Positions 26,130-35,641 of a stretch of 64,000 nt of DNA are shown piece after piece (the stretch's first letter is position 1; the number at the start of each line of letters is the position of its first letter). The DNA lies in the IMG/VR virus record IMGVR_UViG_3300034117_001582, positions 62,001-126,000 of that record, one strand, 5' to 3'. The DNA comes from a virus. The notes under the pieces were generated by a model, which was not told where the DNA came from, did not search any database, and was given only the letters and a program-made list of their open reading frames with translations. The translations under genes were made by a program, and so were the position numbers.

Positions 26130-26987
26130 TTAGAATGGTAGGTCTTCTGCAGGCTCTTCATTCACTTGTGGATCCACTACAGGAATCTCTTGTTTTGTTT
26201 TTGTTCCACCAATAGAAATGTCAGCACTTTCACCATAAACATATTTTTTAAGTTCTGTACTCCACATTGGCGTCTCTCCGATTGCAATTGCTTCCAAATA
26301 CTCAACAGGTTTTTTAGCGTATACATCATTCCATGTTAATTCGTCATCCAACCATCCACTCATGATTTCTTTATCTTCGTGAAGTAATGCTTGGTCTTCA
26401 TACATAACCGTTTGAATTACCGTGTATTCTTTTCCTTGTGGTGTTTTTGCTTTCTTAAGTTCGATGATTAAGTCACGTCCTTTTTCTGCGTCAGTGATAT
26501 CACCCTTAGCTTTCCAAATAGGAAGGATTTTATCCAAAATTCCCTCATTTTTGTAGTTGTGTTTGAATCTCCAAAATTTAACACCATCTTGTTCGTTATC
26601 GCGGTCAACAACTTTTACAATGTAAAATAAACGTGAACGATATTGTGAAGCTAAATCTTTATCTTCTTTTTTACCTGTTTGGATTAGTTCGTTATAAACT
26701 TCTGTAAGTGGAGAACGTTCGTTGTCATTCTTACTCGGGTCATATAACTTAACCCATTGTCCGTTTACCATGATTTCGTGATACCATACTTCAACAAATG
26801 GCGATGAACCATCTTTTGTGGGTAAAATACGAACTCTACGTTGTGCGGATGTTTCGTTTTTCATTAAGATTGCGGAAAAATATCTCTTTAATCTGTCTTC
26901 TTGTGAGATGTTTACTCTCTGTGAACCACTTGGTTGTGCGTTCTTCTCGTACTGCGCAAGTACGGAATCTAATACTGAATTTGCCAT
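26130..26987 (-). CDS. gp32: Single-stranded DNA-binding protein (gp32-like)
   Basis: The 285-residue protein has a basic N-terminal cooperativity-type segment (SQEDRLKRYFSAIL), an OB-like core with RRVRILPTKDGSSPFVEVWY and FWRFKHNYKNEGILDKILPI, and an acidic tail ending EEPAEDLPF. The core order follows T4 gp32. However, the protein has no cysteine at all, so the zinc site of T4 gp32 is absent. The DLPF end resembles the protein-docking tip of bacterial SSB. It has its own Bacteroidetes-type promoter at 27023-27053 and its own terminator, making a single-gene unit. Confidence 0.85.
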   Translation of the reverse strand: MANSVLDSVLAQYEKNAQPSGSQRVNISQEDRLKRYFSAILMKNETSAQRRVRILPTKDGSSPFVEVWYHEIMVNGQWVKLYDPSKNDNERSPLTEVYNELIQTGKKEDKDLASQYRSRLFYIVKVVDRDNEQDGVKFWRFKHNYKNEGILDKILPIWKAKGDITDAEKGRDLIIELKKAKTPQGKEYTVIQTVMYEDQALLHEDKEIMSGWLDDELTWNDVYAKKPVEYLEAIAIGETPMWSTELKKYVYGESADISIGGTKTKQEIPVVDPQVNEEPAEDLPF

Positions 26988-27022
26988 AAATTAATTTTAA
27001 ATTATTACTCTTTTATCTACAA

Positions 27023-27053
27023 CAAATATAGGTACAAATGTCAGAATGTCAAA
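27023..27053 (-). promoter_or_regulatory. Bacteroidetes-type promoter of the SSB gene
   Basis: On the minus strand TTTG (27053-27050), 19 bp, then TATATTTG (27030-27023) matches the Bacteroidetes primary-sigma consensus TTTG/TAnnTTTG in sequence and spacing. It sits about 36 nt upstream of the SSB ATG and downstream of the 27065-27090 terminator. It implies expression by unmodified host RNA polymerase. Confidence 0.75.
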
Positions 27054-27064
27054 TGAAATGGCAT

Positions 27065-27090
27065 AAAAAAAGGGGACTTACAATCCCCTT
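27065..27090 (-). terminator. Intrinsic terminator after the acidic coiled-coil gene
   Basis: The minus strand has AAGGGGA, a seven-base loop, then TCCCCTT running into a T tract (complement of A's at 27065-27071). It closes the long structural unit before the SSB promoter. Confidence 0.9.
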
Positions 27091-27107
27091 AAATTTTTAT
27101 TTTTATA

Positions 27108-27773
27108 TTACAATGCGTTATCGTTTTCGTCGTAAACATTAAATGTTTTTTTAACTTCATTTGGTGAAAAATTTTCAACATCATCAGAAGTTAATACATA
27201 TTCATTTTTACCTGTCGCTTCCATCTCATCTTTTTTATCATCAAAGAAATCCGTTAATTTTTGGTTAAATGGGTAAGAATCTAATGAACGTAACATTAAT
27301 TTTTCTTCAGGAGTTTTTTCTCGGTATTTGTCAAATTTAGCTTCAAGACCACTAATCTTATCCATGATTTCGTCCATGTGTGATAATTTACTTTCTAATT
27401 CATCTAACTTAGTAAATATGCCATCCATAAACTCATCTTGTTTAGCCTGTATTTCTTGTTGTGTAGTAACAAGATCTGTGATATCGATTTCTTCTGACTC
27501 TCCTTCTCCACCTTCAGGTTCATTACCAACTTCTTCAACATCAGGGTCATTTTCTATATCAATTGGCTCTGGAATTGCATCACCTCCTGCCGGTGGTGCT
27601 CCTGCAGCGTCTGCCGGTGGTGGCACTTCACCTATAGGTGGTTCCAATCCAGGATCCGCAACCGGATCAACAGGTGCGGGTGGTGCTGGTGGTTCGGGCT
27701 GCTCATTTAAGACGTAGGTATTAATCTGATTGAATCTTTTTAATTCTTCTAATATTTTTCTATCTAAACTCAT
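27108..27773 (-). CDS. Acidic Pro-rich coiled-coil protein, unknown
   Basis: The 221-residue protein has an N-terminal helix (SLDRKILEELKRFNQIN), a Pro/Ala/Gly/Glu-rich disordered segment (about 25-90, with PPAPPAPVDPV), a coiled coil (about 100-155: QDEFMDGIFTKLDELESKL) and an acidic tail. Codon use is richer in G/C in the Pro-rich part, which looks compositional. Disorder plus coiled coil suits a scaffold, core or connector protein, but I recognise no family. It is the last gene of the giant-protein unit, ahead of a terminator. Confidence 0.6.
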   Translation of the reverse strand: MSLDRKILEELKRFNQINTYVLNEQPEPPAPPAPVDPVADPGLEPPIGEVPPPADAAGAPPAGGDAIPEPIDIENDPDVEEVGNEPEGGEGESEEIDITDLVTTQQEIQAKQDEFMDGIFTKLDELESKLSHMDEIMDKISGLEAKFDKYREKTPEEKLMLRSLDSYPFNQKLTDFFDDKKDEMEATGKNEYVLTSDDVENFSPNEVKKTFNVYDENDNAL

Positions 27774-27784
27774 TTTTTTAATTT

Positions 27785-28009
27785 TTAACCATTTAATAAT
27801 GTCTTAACCCCTTGCGGAGTTTCAACCTTTAACGTTCTATTTGTTTTCATAGTATTATCTACTCTTTCAATCAAACCATCTTTCATTCTGATTGTATAGC
27901 AATCGCCGGTATCTAAATCACAAACTTCTTGGTATCCGTTACCACCATCTTTTTGAGTTACACGAACATCTTTTTTAAGATAATCGTCAAGTAAATTTTT
28001 CATGTTCAT
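27785..28009 (-). CDS. Small unknown protein
   Basis: The 74-residue protein runs from ATG 28009 (MNMKNLLDDYLKKDVRVTQK). A second ATG at 28003 and a GTG at 28039 are alternatives. I prefer 28009 because a TATTTATA motif lies 14 nt upstream, the spacing seen at other genes. The beta-type pattern DLDTGDCYTIRMKDGLIERV suggests a compact domain. The function is unknown. It sits between a giant tail protein and the acidic coiled-coil gene. Confidence 0.6.
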   Translation of the reverse strand: MNMKNLLDDYLKKDVRVTQKDGGNGYQEVCDLDTGDCYTIRMKDGLIERVDNTMKTNRTLKVETPQGVKTLLNG

Positions 28010-28023
28010 ACTTTTTATTTTTA

Positions 28024-28031
28024 TATAAATA
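28024..28031 (-). promoter_or_regulatory. TATTTAT motif, 14 nt before the 28009 start
   Basis: The sense sequence GTATATTTATATAAAAATAA precedes the small gene. It supports the ATG choice at 28009. Confidence 0.45.
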
Positions 28032-28038
28032 TACGACA

Positions 28039-31000
28039 CTAAGGGTTTTGTACAAAAAACTCATAACTATCTTTAAATATCTTAACATACGCATCATACG
28101 TAGTCGCATTATTTAATAATAAATCATTTTCAACGTAATCTTTAATTTGTTGAGCGTTTAATGATGATGTTACCGCGGCAGCAGTTTTCCATGTGGTTAG
28201 GGCCAATTGGGTCAATGCTTTACCATAACTAACATTAACATCAATATTAGGATTAACATTTTTTAAATTTTGAATCATTGGGGAATAAACCTGATAATAA
28301 GAAATCATATAATTTGTTGCCGTTAATATATTTGGGAATTTAGCAATAGGTACTTTAATTCCAGATATATCAACACAAGATTGTTCGGTAATAAATGTTG
28401 CTAAATTTCCTCTTGGTGCGTTTGATGTTGTAATTTCATACAAATTATTATTAATTACGTTATATATTAGGTTATTACGTGTATTTAATGTTGATATGAT
28501 GGCAATCCCTAAAAGTAATGCCCTAATTTCCGTATTTGTTGTTGCCGAATCTATAACACTAATAATTTCATTAAGAGTATAAGTACTAGCACTTATATCT
28601 AAGAACGGAATTGTTGGGTAAGCCGACGTATCCCTACATTTTACTTCGGTTGTTGTAATAATTTTTGGGTCCTCAGTTAATAATTTCTCAGTCGGCGATT
28701 GTGCAGTAACTCCAGATTCTGGAATTACTTTTTTAATTTTTTCTTTAAATGAACTTAATATCTTCTTATTAACATTAACTAATAAATTATCAACGTTAGG
28801 TAAACTATATTTAGGTATTCTAGTACCTTTAAAATCAGTATCAAAACCACTTTCAGAAACATTATGATTTACTTCGTATATCCAATAAGGACCATAAAAC
28901 ATTGGCACATGTCTTAATACAAAATACATTGTAGGTTGTATCATAACATTCCCCATAGACTGCACACCACAAGAATACGATCTAGACTTATATACCCCAT
29001 ACATTGATGTAGATTGTTGTCCTACTTTATCTCCAGCAACAGAACTCCCTATATCAGCAAAAACTTTAAAAGATTCTGACGTATTTTTCATTTCCGACAT
29101 ATCTAAATCTAAAGTTTTAAATATACTTTGATTTTGTATACCAAAATCAACACTAAAACCAACAACTTTGTTTGTTTTTGAGTAATCTCTATTAGGGTCA
29201 GAAACCCTTAGTGGGTTATCTGGTACTCTTAAATCAAAACTATCATCACCAAATCTATTAAATGAATTTTCTTTTGGTTTAGGGTACTCTGACGGGTTAC
29301 CCATATATAAACATAAAAATTTAGGACTTGATTTTGTATAGTCAACCTCCAAATATGTACCAAAAAGCGAATTACCTACGTTGGGGTCTTCGACGGCCTT
29401 TCCGTTTTTAACCGCCTCTTGTAATCCATAAAAATTAATATATGCTGGCATTGCCATAAACATAAACTGGTTATCATCTAATATATTACTAACGGCCTGC
29501 ATTAAGTTCATATTAGGATTTTTATCCGTATCCAAACTATCAACTACTTTTTGTACGTCAACAATATAGGTATCACCAATATCACTATTAGCTCTATCCA
29601 TAAATAAAAAGTCTTCAAATAGTGTTACGGTTTTTAAATCAGAACCAGCAATCCATTTATCATTAAACCCTTTTAAAGTATTATATAAAGTTAATTTTGT
29701 GTTATCGCCATTAACCGTAACCGGTTGGGTATTTGTGGTTATTTGGATGTCTTTTAATATCTTATTTAGATTAGTGAACGTTTCACTAACAATACCATTT
29801 TGTAAGTTATACTGCGATGTTAAGTAATTGTTTATGAAAGTTGTGAATTTTGTACTATTAAAGGTAGGGTCTTTTAATTTTTGTTCTGCGTATAATCTTA
29901 TTAATGGATATGCGGTTTCAACGTTTGCTGAATTAAACGCAATGTTATTATCAATAAAGAAATCGGTTACGTATGATTTTTGAGTGTTTTGTAGTGGAGT
30001 GACATTTGGGTTGGGGTTAGTTGGTGTTGGTGTTGTTGTTTGGTTACCGCTTACTGTAGAAATGTTTGCAGACAATGTTTGATAACTTACACCGGTTACC
30101 GCATATTTAACGGTCATTATATAATTACCAGAAGTGTTACCATTAACCTCAAATACTCTCGCGTAGTTTGTATCTAAACCACTACTACCATTAAATGGTA
30201 ATGAACTATTATTAGGGTCATTTATATTACTATTTGCAGGATAAAATAGAGTACTACTAAAATTTAGTGGTTCAAAAACAGGTATTCCTGTTAATTTATA
30301 AACGGTATATCCACCACTAGGTTTAACAATATTAAAGTAGTTAATGTTATCTTGATTTGGTGTTTCAGGTAATATAACAGAACTATCACCAACAAATTCT
30401 AATTGTAGTGATGTATTTAATGGAGATTGTGAGCAATTTACATTTGTATTCCAAAAAGACATACAAAAACTTTCTGGCAAAAGGTTTCCGGTATTTCCGT
30501 CAAGATATGTATTGTCCTCAGCAACTATATTATAGTTAGTAGTTATTGCACTATCTGATACTTTTCTAGCACAGAATTTTTTATCTTGTGATGCACTATC
30601 AACAACATCCAAATACCATATATCCCCATTAGTGTAGTTTAGCGAAGAAAAATTGTTCGGGTCAGTTATATTAAAATATTGTCCTGTACATACATCTTGA
30701 AAAGTTCTAAATGTTTGTGTCGGTATTGGTGGAATATATGTGTAATTTACAAATGATGTTGAGGTCGGGATTGATGCCGCTAATGGTACGGAAGGAAAAG
30801 ATGGTTGTACTTGAGTTTGGAAGTCTAATTTTGGTATTGTAGAATACCCCAAATACTTTCTTAATGAGTCCCACGCATCTTTATTTTGTGCGACACTTTG
30901 TAGTAATGTTACAGATGTTCCGTCACCAGGTAATGTGCCTTTAATATAAGGTGAAAATTGATATTTATCGGTTGGTACAAATTGTGTTAGATTAGAAAAC

Positions 31001-34000
31001 GAATTAAATAATTTTCTATTAAAATGTCCTGGATTACCTAATTTTATTACACAATCAAAATTTAAAAACTTTTTAACTGATTCTGTAAATGAACTTATTT
31101 GTTTAGTTGCTAATGCTTTACCGTCAACGTTTTGATTAACAAAATCTATTCCTGTTTTACTCACAACAAATAATGATTTAATCTGACTAACAAGTGACTT
31201 CTCTTCTAAATTATGTAAACCTCCCGTTTGGTTATACGTTGGTGATATAATCTCATCGGTTAATGATATGTCTTTAGCCTTTGGGTTATAATTACAAAAC
31301 CCTAAAAACTTTTCTTCAAATTTATCTAACATTTCAACAGTAAAAATATTGAAAATCTCATCTATGTTTGAATAGAATGATTGTGTTGACCCTATATCAA
31401 AAGGATATTGTTCCTCAGACTCGGTGTCTATGTTTTTTACATATTGTGTTGGTGATGGTTTTTTAATTAAACTATTATCAAAATATCCAAAATGAGATGT
31501 ACCCCATAAAGACCTAACCGAACCATTATAAAGTGATTTGTTATTTAAAAGTTCCGTCTTTAAGTTATCAGTATCGTTAACACATTCAAATATTGATTGG
31601 TCTATTGGTATACCACCCATAGAAGGGTAAAGTAAAATAGACGTATTACCTTGATTAACTGAAGTTGCTGCACTGAATTCTCTATATTGATAATAGTTTT
31701 GTTTTATTAACGACCGATTAAGATTTGCAGTATCGAAACCAAAATTTAAAACCTTTGTCGATTGTCCATTAACCCCAATTCTTAATTTATTTTTTGTGTA
31801 TGCAGTTAAAAAATCAGAAGTGGTATACCCTGTAAACAAATCTTTACCAATTACAAAATTATTTACCGCGTTTATAACTTTAGGGTAAAACCCAACATTA
31901 ATAGTGTCTTTTGATTGTATTGAAGGTATTGGAAATACTTCTGTATTTTGTAGCCTTATGTTTTGTGAACCCCCTGTATAGTTAGGAATTGTATATTGTG
32001 TTGTAATTGCAGATGTTACAGGGTCATAAGAACCAGCATAGTCAAAATCTTTCCAAACACTATCTAATATATCTACCCCCGTTTCTATATATTTTTTATA
32101 TCGGTGCCAAATTGACCCATACTTTAAAACCCAAGCATACGGGACTTGGTGTATTGCTGAATATTTTTTAAATGTTGCCGCCAAATAATCTAAATCCGTA
32201 ATTGTCCCATCATTATTAATATTTTTTAATCTTTCTTTGGTGGTAATCAATGGCATGGAATTAAGATACAAATACCCTAATGGTACAAATGCATTTTTAT
32301 CTTTTGTCTTATTTAATTCAACCCCATTAATTATTGAATTAATAAAATAAGGAGTATTTAATAATGATGTTGTTTGGTATTGAGTATTAACTTGACCACT
32401 ATATGAGGTACCGTAATTAATAGACGATTCGGTTATATAATAATCTTTAATCCTCCTTTTTTTATAAAAATCAAATAAAGTTTGTCTTGTTGTTACTGAA
32501 ACGGTATTACTTTGATTAGTAATATATGGTTGTACATTATTTTTAAAAGAAAAATCATCTGTAAATAATTTGATATTCTTGTACGTTTCGGTTTCATTAA
32601 TTCTAGCAATGGTTTTTTTATCTTGTAAATAAACAAAAGTTTTAGTTGTATCATTAAATTCATCAAAAGAATTTAAAGTAAACCCATCAGACACATTTTC
32701 TTTTAACCAAGAAACATTTGTAAATGGGTAGGTATCTAATGTGTTTATTTTTGAACTATCAGTACTTTTTAGATAATCAGTTAAATTAGTGACTAATGGT
32801 TGGTCTGAAGAAACTTTTATTGATCTTGAACTTAAAGTATCAATACTATATATCTCATCTTGTACCTTTAACATATTTTCAATATACTCAGTTTTAAATA
32901 AACTTCTTAGATATGTTTGCCAACTATCACCTTGTCCGTTACTAGATATTTTTTTCATATAATCTAACAAAGTGGTTAGATTAAGTTTTAACTCTTTTAA
33001 AGTCTTATTTAATGAAATATCATCAGGAGCAATTAAACTTAAATTTTTACTTTCAATATCACCATAGAATTTATCTATTTGTTTTGGAGAAACTATCGTT
33101 GGGTCTAATTTACTGTAGTGAGCGATTATATATGCCCTCTCATAAATTTCATATAGTGTTTTTATTGCGTCTAAATCTTGATATGGTAATGTTTTAAATG
33201 GAAACTCCAAAGCATTTGCAGAAACAAACTTAGTAGTGTCTAATGGGTTTTCGTATAAATTACCTTCTTCTGGTTTTGCCTTTTCTACCACACCTTTTAA
33301 ATATGCCTCCACAAACCCTATTTCAGGCCATATTCTATAATCATACGCTCTAGTTTGATTTATAACTTTTGAGTCTCCAGGATATTGTATTGTGTATAAT
33401 TCCCTCCCATCTTTTTGTTTTTCTAATGTGAAATATAATGGCCAAGGATAAATTACATTATCTTTATTTAAGTCACCACTAGATGTTTGTAACGCCTTAA
33501 GCGCATCAGGCGAAAACGCCTTTTCAGGTGGTATAACCGACATAAGCCTAGCAACATCATCTCTAACATTCCAAGCATCTTGATGTACGTCATCCATTAA
33601 CCTATAAAATGTATCGGCGCCTGCCATAATAACCGCAAATACATTTCTTATTGTTGGTACAAATCCTAAATTTCCCGAAGCCGCTTTAGATAATAATCCC
33701 CCTAATTCTTTTTCAATTATTTCTTCATTTGTGTTTAAAGTTTTTTCCATTTGGTCCAACTTAAACAAGTAACTATTTTTTAAGTAAACACCATTGTTAA
33801 CCAATTGGTCACCAAAAACAAAATAATCCGGAATTTCTGATACCAAAACATTATTTACTAAAACTCTTTTTAGTTCATTATTTTCAGTTTCGTCTATAAC
33901 AAATTTTTGATAGTCAGCAACAATATTAGGGTCGTTTGGATTATATTGTTTACCCGTCCTAAAGTAAAAAGTATTTTGAACATTTTTTTCATTTGCAATC

Positions 34001-35334
34001 CAACTATTAAAATCTAATTTTTTAATAACCTCTTTACTGTCTTTTATTGTTACCGGTATTTGTTTTTTAGCGTCTTTTGACTTGGTTCCAAATGTCGTGT
34101 TATTTTGAAGATTTTCAACATAAGTTGCAATTCTATCTTGTGTTTTTGTTTTGTAATCTTCTTTAGATTGGTCTGAGATTTCTTTTTTAAACGGATAGTA
34201 TATTTCATTATCACCGTTTGTACTAACAACATAATAACTACTCCTATCTAAAAAATTATTTAAAGAGTTTTCGTAAACTTCTTTTTTTAATTTTGTTAAA
34301 TTTTCTCTATAATCTATAATATCATTAAGTTGTGTAAAATCACCTTTCTTATCATTTATTAATGATTCTAAAATATTTGTAACAAAATTATTTACTCGAT
34401 ATTTAAATTCATCTATTGTGATTTCATTAAAGTCTTTATCTATTAACCCCTTTCTTTTATATATTTGATAAACCTCATGTAATTTTTGTCTACCCTTATA
34501 TGTGTTTAATTGTCTAACGTTACCTGTTGTTGGGTCATTTATAGTAATCTGACTATTATACATTTTTGGAGCCGTTTGGGCATACTGTAAAGGAGTATCA
34601 AAAAGAAGGGCAGTAAATTTACCAATAAGTTTTAAACTAATATTATAGTTACCAGTATCCGCATCAAATTTAGCATTAAACGACATTAAAGATAATCTAT
34701 ATCTTATTGCCTTACCATAATAACCTTTAAGTGTTAAATAAAATAATGGGTAAGGGAAATTAAAAAATGCGGAATATAAAGAATTTTCACCTTGTTCAAA
34801 TAACGACCTACCTTGTATATCAACCATTTCAATACTAACTTCAGGAACCCCAGTTCCTTTAACATTTACCGAAATTCTTTTAATACCTAATAATTGTGTA
34901 TCTTCATAGTTAGATACACTATTTTTAAATTTAGGGTTACCATCAACACTTACTACTTGTTCTGTTTTTTGATTTAACCCTTTTTTATTTCTAGACTCTT
35001 TACCGGTTATTTGGTCTGACCAACTTGTGTCAAATTCTGTTTTACCCCCTTTTGGTTTTAAAAAATTAATCTTTAAGTCATCATCACCACCAAATACTGT
35101 AGCAATTGTGGTATTAAATACCGGTGAGTCAAAACTTTCACCAATTGCCAATTTTGTTCTTGGAATTATGAATGTTTCTAAATTTGCATAATAAACCAAA
35201 TCTTCGTGGTCAACCAATCTTGGTGCTGCACTTTTATTATCGTCAGCATACACTTCATTTGGGTTTACTAAAATTACATTATCGTAATCGGTTTCAACAA
35301 ATATTTTTTTTGAGTTTGGTATCTTACCTGCCAT
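28039..35334 (-). CDS. Giant baseplate/tail-hub-like structural protein
   Basis: The 2431-residue protein has an N-terminal region (about 130-260: ISVNVKGTGVPEVSIEMVDI, then SAFFNFPYPLFYLTLKGYYG) and a C-terminal region (about 2130-2220: MIQPTMYFVLRHVPMFYGPY, then WIYEVNHNVSESGFDTDFKG). These resemble the beta-barrel parts of phage tail-hub proteins. The middle is Asn/Thr-rich with no catalytic motif. A gp53-like gene precedes it with an 11-bp overlap, placing it in the baseplate cluster. The hub assignment is inference from limited similarity. Its size far exceeds T4 hub proteins, so fusion or large insertions are likely. Confidence 0.55.
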   Translation of the reverse strand: MAGKIPNSKKIFVETDYDNVILVNPNEVYADDNKSAAPRLVDHEDLVYYANLETFIIPRTKLAIGESFDSPVFNTTIATVFGGDDDLKINFLKPKGGKTEFDTSWSDQITGKESRNKKGLNQKTEQVVSVDGNPKFKNSVSNYEDTQLLGIKRISVNVKGTGVPEVSIEMVDIQGRSLFEQGENSLYSAFFNFPYPLFYLTLKGYYGKAIRYRLSLMSFNAKFDADTGNYNISLKLIGKFTALLFDTPLQYAQTAPKMYNSQITINDPTTGNVRQLNTYKGRQKLHEVYQIYKRKGLIDKDFNEITIDEFKYRVNNFVTNILESLINDKKGDFTQLNDIIDYRENLTKLKKEVYENSLNNFLDRSSYYVVSTNGDNEIYYPFKKEISDQSKEDYKTKTQDRIATYVENLQNNTTFGTKSKDAKKQIPVTIKDSKEVIKKLDFNSWIANEKNVQNTFYFRTGKQYNPNDPNIVADYQKFVIDETENNELKRVLVNNVLVSEIPDYFVFGDQLVNNGVYLKNSYLFKLDQMEKTLNTNEEIIEKELGGLLSKAASGNLGFVPTIRNVFAVIMAGADTFYRLMDDVHQDAWNVRDDVARLMSVIPPEKAFSPDALKALQTSSGDLNKDNVIYPWPLYFTLEKQKDGRELYTIQYPGDSKVINQTRAYDYRIWPEIGFVEAYLKGVVEKAKPEEGNLYENPLDTTKFVSANALEFPFKTLPYQDLDAIKTLYEIYERAYIIAHYSKLDPTIVSPKQIDKFYGDIESKNLSLIAPDDISLNKTLKELKLNLTTLLDYMKKISSNGQGDSWQTYLRSLFKTEYIENMLKVQDEIYSIDTLSSRSIKVSSDQPLVTNLTDYLKSTDSSKINTLDTYPFTNVSWLKENVSDGFTLNSFDEFNDTTKTFVYLQDKKTIARINETETYKNIKLFTDDFSFKNNVQPYITNQSNTVSVTTRQTLFDFYKKRRIKDYYITESSINYGTSYSGQVNTQYQTTSLLNTPYFINSIINGVELNKTKDKNAFVPLGYLYLNSMPLITTKERLKNINNDGTITDLDYLAATFKKYSAIHQVPYAWVLKYGSIWHRYKKYIETGVDILDSVWKDFDYAGSYDPVTSAITTQYTIPNYTGGSQNIRLQNTEVFPIPSIQSKDTINVGFYPKVINAVNNFVIGKDLFTGYTTSDFLTAYTKNKLRIGVNGQSTKVLNFGFDTANLNRSLIKQNYYQYREFSAATSVNQGNTSILLYPSMGGIPIDQSIFECVNDTDNLKTELLNNKSLYNGSVRSLWGTSHFGYFDNSLIKKPSPTQYVKNIDTESEEQYPFDIGSTQSFYSNIDEIFNIFTVEMLDKFEEKFLGFCNYNPKAKDISLTDEIISPTYNQTGGLHNLEEKSLVSQIKSLFVVSKTGIDFVNQNVDGKALATKQISSFTESVKKFLNFDCVIKLGNPGHFNRKLFNSFSNLTQFVPTDKYQFSPYIKGTLPGDGTSVTLLQSVAQNKDAWDSLRKYLGYSTIPKLDFQTQVQPSFPSVPLAASIPTSTSFVNYTYIPPIPTQTFRTFQDVCTGQYFNITDPNNFSSLNYTNGDIWYLDVVDSASQDKKFCARKVSDSAITTNYNIVAEDNTYLDGNTGNLLPESFCMSFWNTNVNCSQSPLNTSLQLEFVGDSSVILPETPNQDNINYFNIVKPSGGYTVYKLTGIPVFEPLNFSSTLFYPANSNINDPNNSSLPFNGSSGLDTNYARVFEVNGNTSGNYIMTVKYAVTGVSYQTLSANISTVSGNQTTTPTPTNPNPNVTPLQNTQKSYVTDFFIDNNIAFNSANVETAYPLIRLYAEQKLKDPTFNSTKFTTFINNYLTSQYNLQNGIVSETFTNLNKILKDIQITTNTQPVTVNGDNTKLTLYNTLKGFNDKWIAGSDLKTVTLFEDFLFMDRANSDIGDTYIVDVQKVVDSLDTDKNPNMNLMQAVSNILDDNQFMFMAMPAYINFYGLQEAVKNGKAVEDPNVGNSLFGTYLEVDYTKSSPKFLCLYMGNPSEYPKPKENSFNRFGDDSFDLRVPDNPLRVSDPNRDYSKTNKVVGFSVDFGIQNQSIFKTLDLDMSEMKNTSESFKVFADIGSSVAGDKVGQQSTSMYGVYKSRSYSCGVQSMGNVMIQPTMYFVLRHVPMFYGPYWIYEVNHNVSESGFDTDFKGTRIPKYSLPNVDNLLVNVNKKILSSFKEKIKKVIPESGVTAQSPTEKLLTEDPKIITTTEVKCRDTSAYPTIPFLDISASTYTLNEIISVIDSATTNTEIRALLLGIAIISTLNTRNNLIYNVINNNLYEITTSNAPRGNLATFITEQSCVDISGIKVPIAKFPNILTATNYMISYYQVYSPMIQNLKNVNPNIDVNVSYGKALTQLALTTWKTAAAVTSSLNAQQIKDYVENDLLLNNATTYDAYVKIFKDSYEFFVQNP

Positions 35335-35641
35335 AATAAAAAATATGTGTATCTAGTGCAGATTTGTAGTCTTGCAATGCAGCAACTAGCGGAAATGGTA
35401 TAATTAATATAGTTCCGTCAGGTATATTTTGTTCTAAACCACCAAAAATCGGATTAGAAGCCAAAATTAACCAACTAAAGTATGGTGTTCCATATTTTTC
35501 ATAACTCACCTTATCAAGTCTACTTTGATTAACTCTATAGACATATCTTTGGTCTGTGGCTCTTTGTGGTAGTTTTAAAAACGGTACCACTGTAGGAGAA
35601 CCATTAATTAAAAAATCACCATATCTATTATAATAATTCAT
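35324..35641 (-). CDS. Baseplate wedge gp53-like / LysM-type tail protein
   Basis: The 105-residue protein contains VNQSRLDKVSYEKYGTPYFS, then WLILASNPI, then IPDGTILIIP. This is the LysM-like pattern (start at the D-K-V-S-x-x-x-Y-G helix, ending in P-x-G-x-x-L-x-I-P) seen in T4 gp53 and tail protein X. T4 gp53 clamps wedges together. It lies between two giant genes, sharing one base with the upstream stop and 11 bp with the downstream start. Gp53 versus protein X cannot be separated by eye. Confidence 0.7.
   Translation of the reverse strand: MNYYNRYGDFLINGSPTVVPFLKLPQRATDQRYVYRVNQSRLDKVSYEKYGTPYFSWLILASNPIFGGLEQNIPDGTILIIPFPLVAALQDYKSALDTHIFYYGR

Noticed and set aside
27328-27717. 129-codon plus-strand frame opposite the acidic coiled-coil gene
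   Set aside because: It is an antisense shadow of the Pro-rich coding sequence, with low-complexity Ser/Gly/Ala translation and no leader motif.
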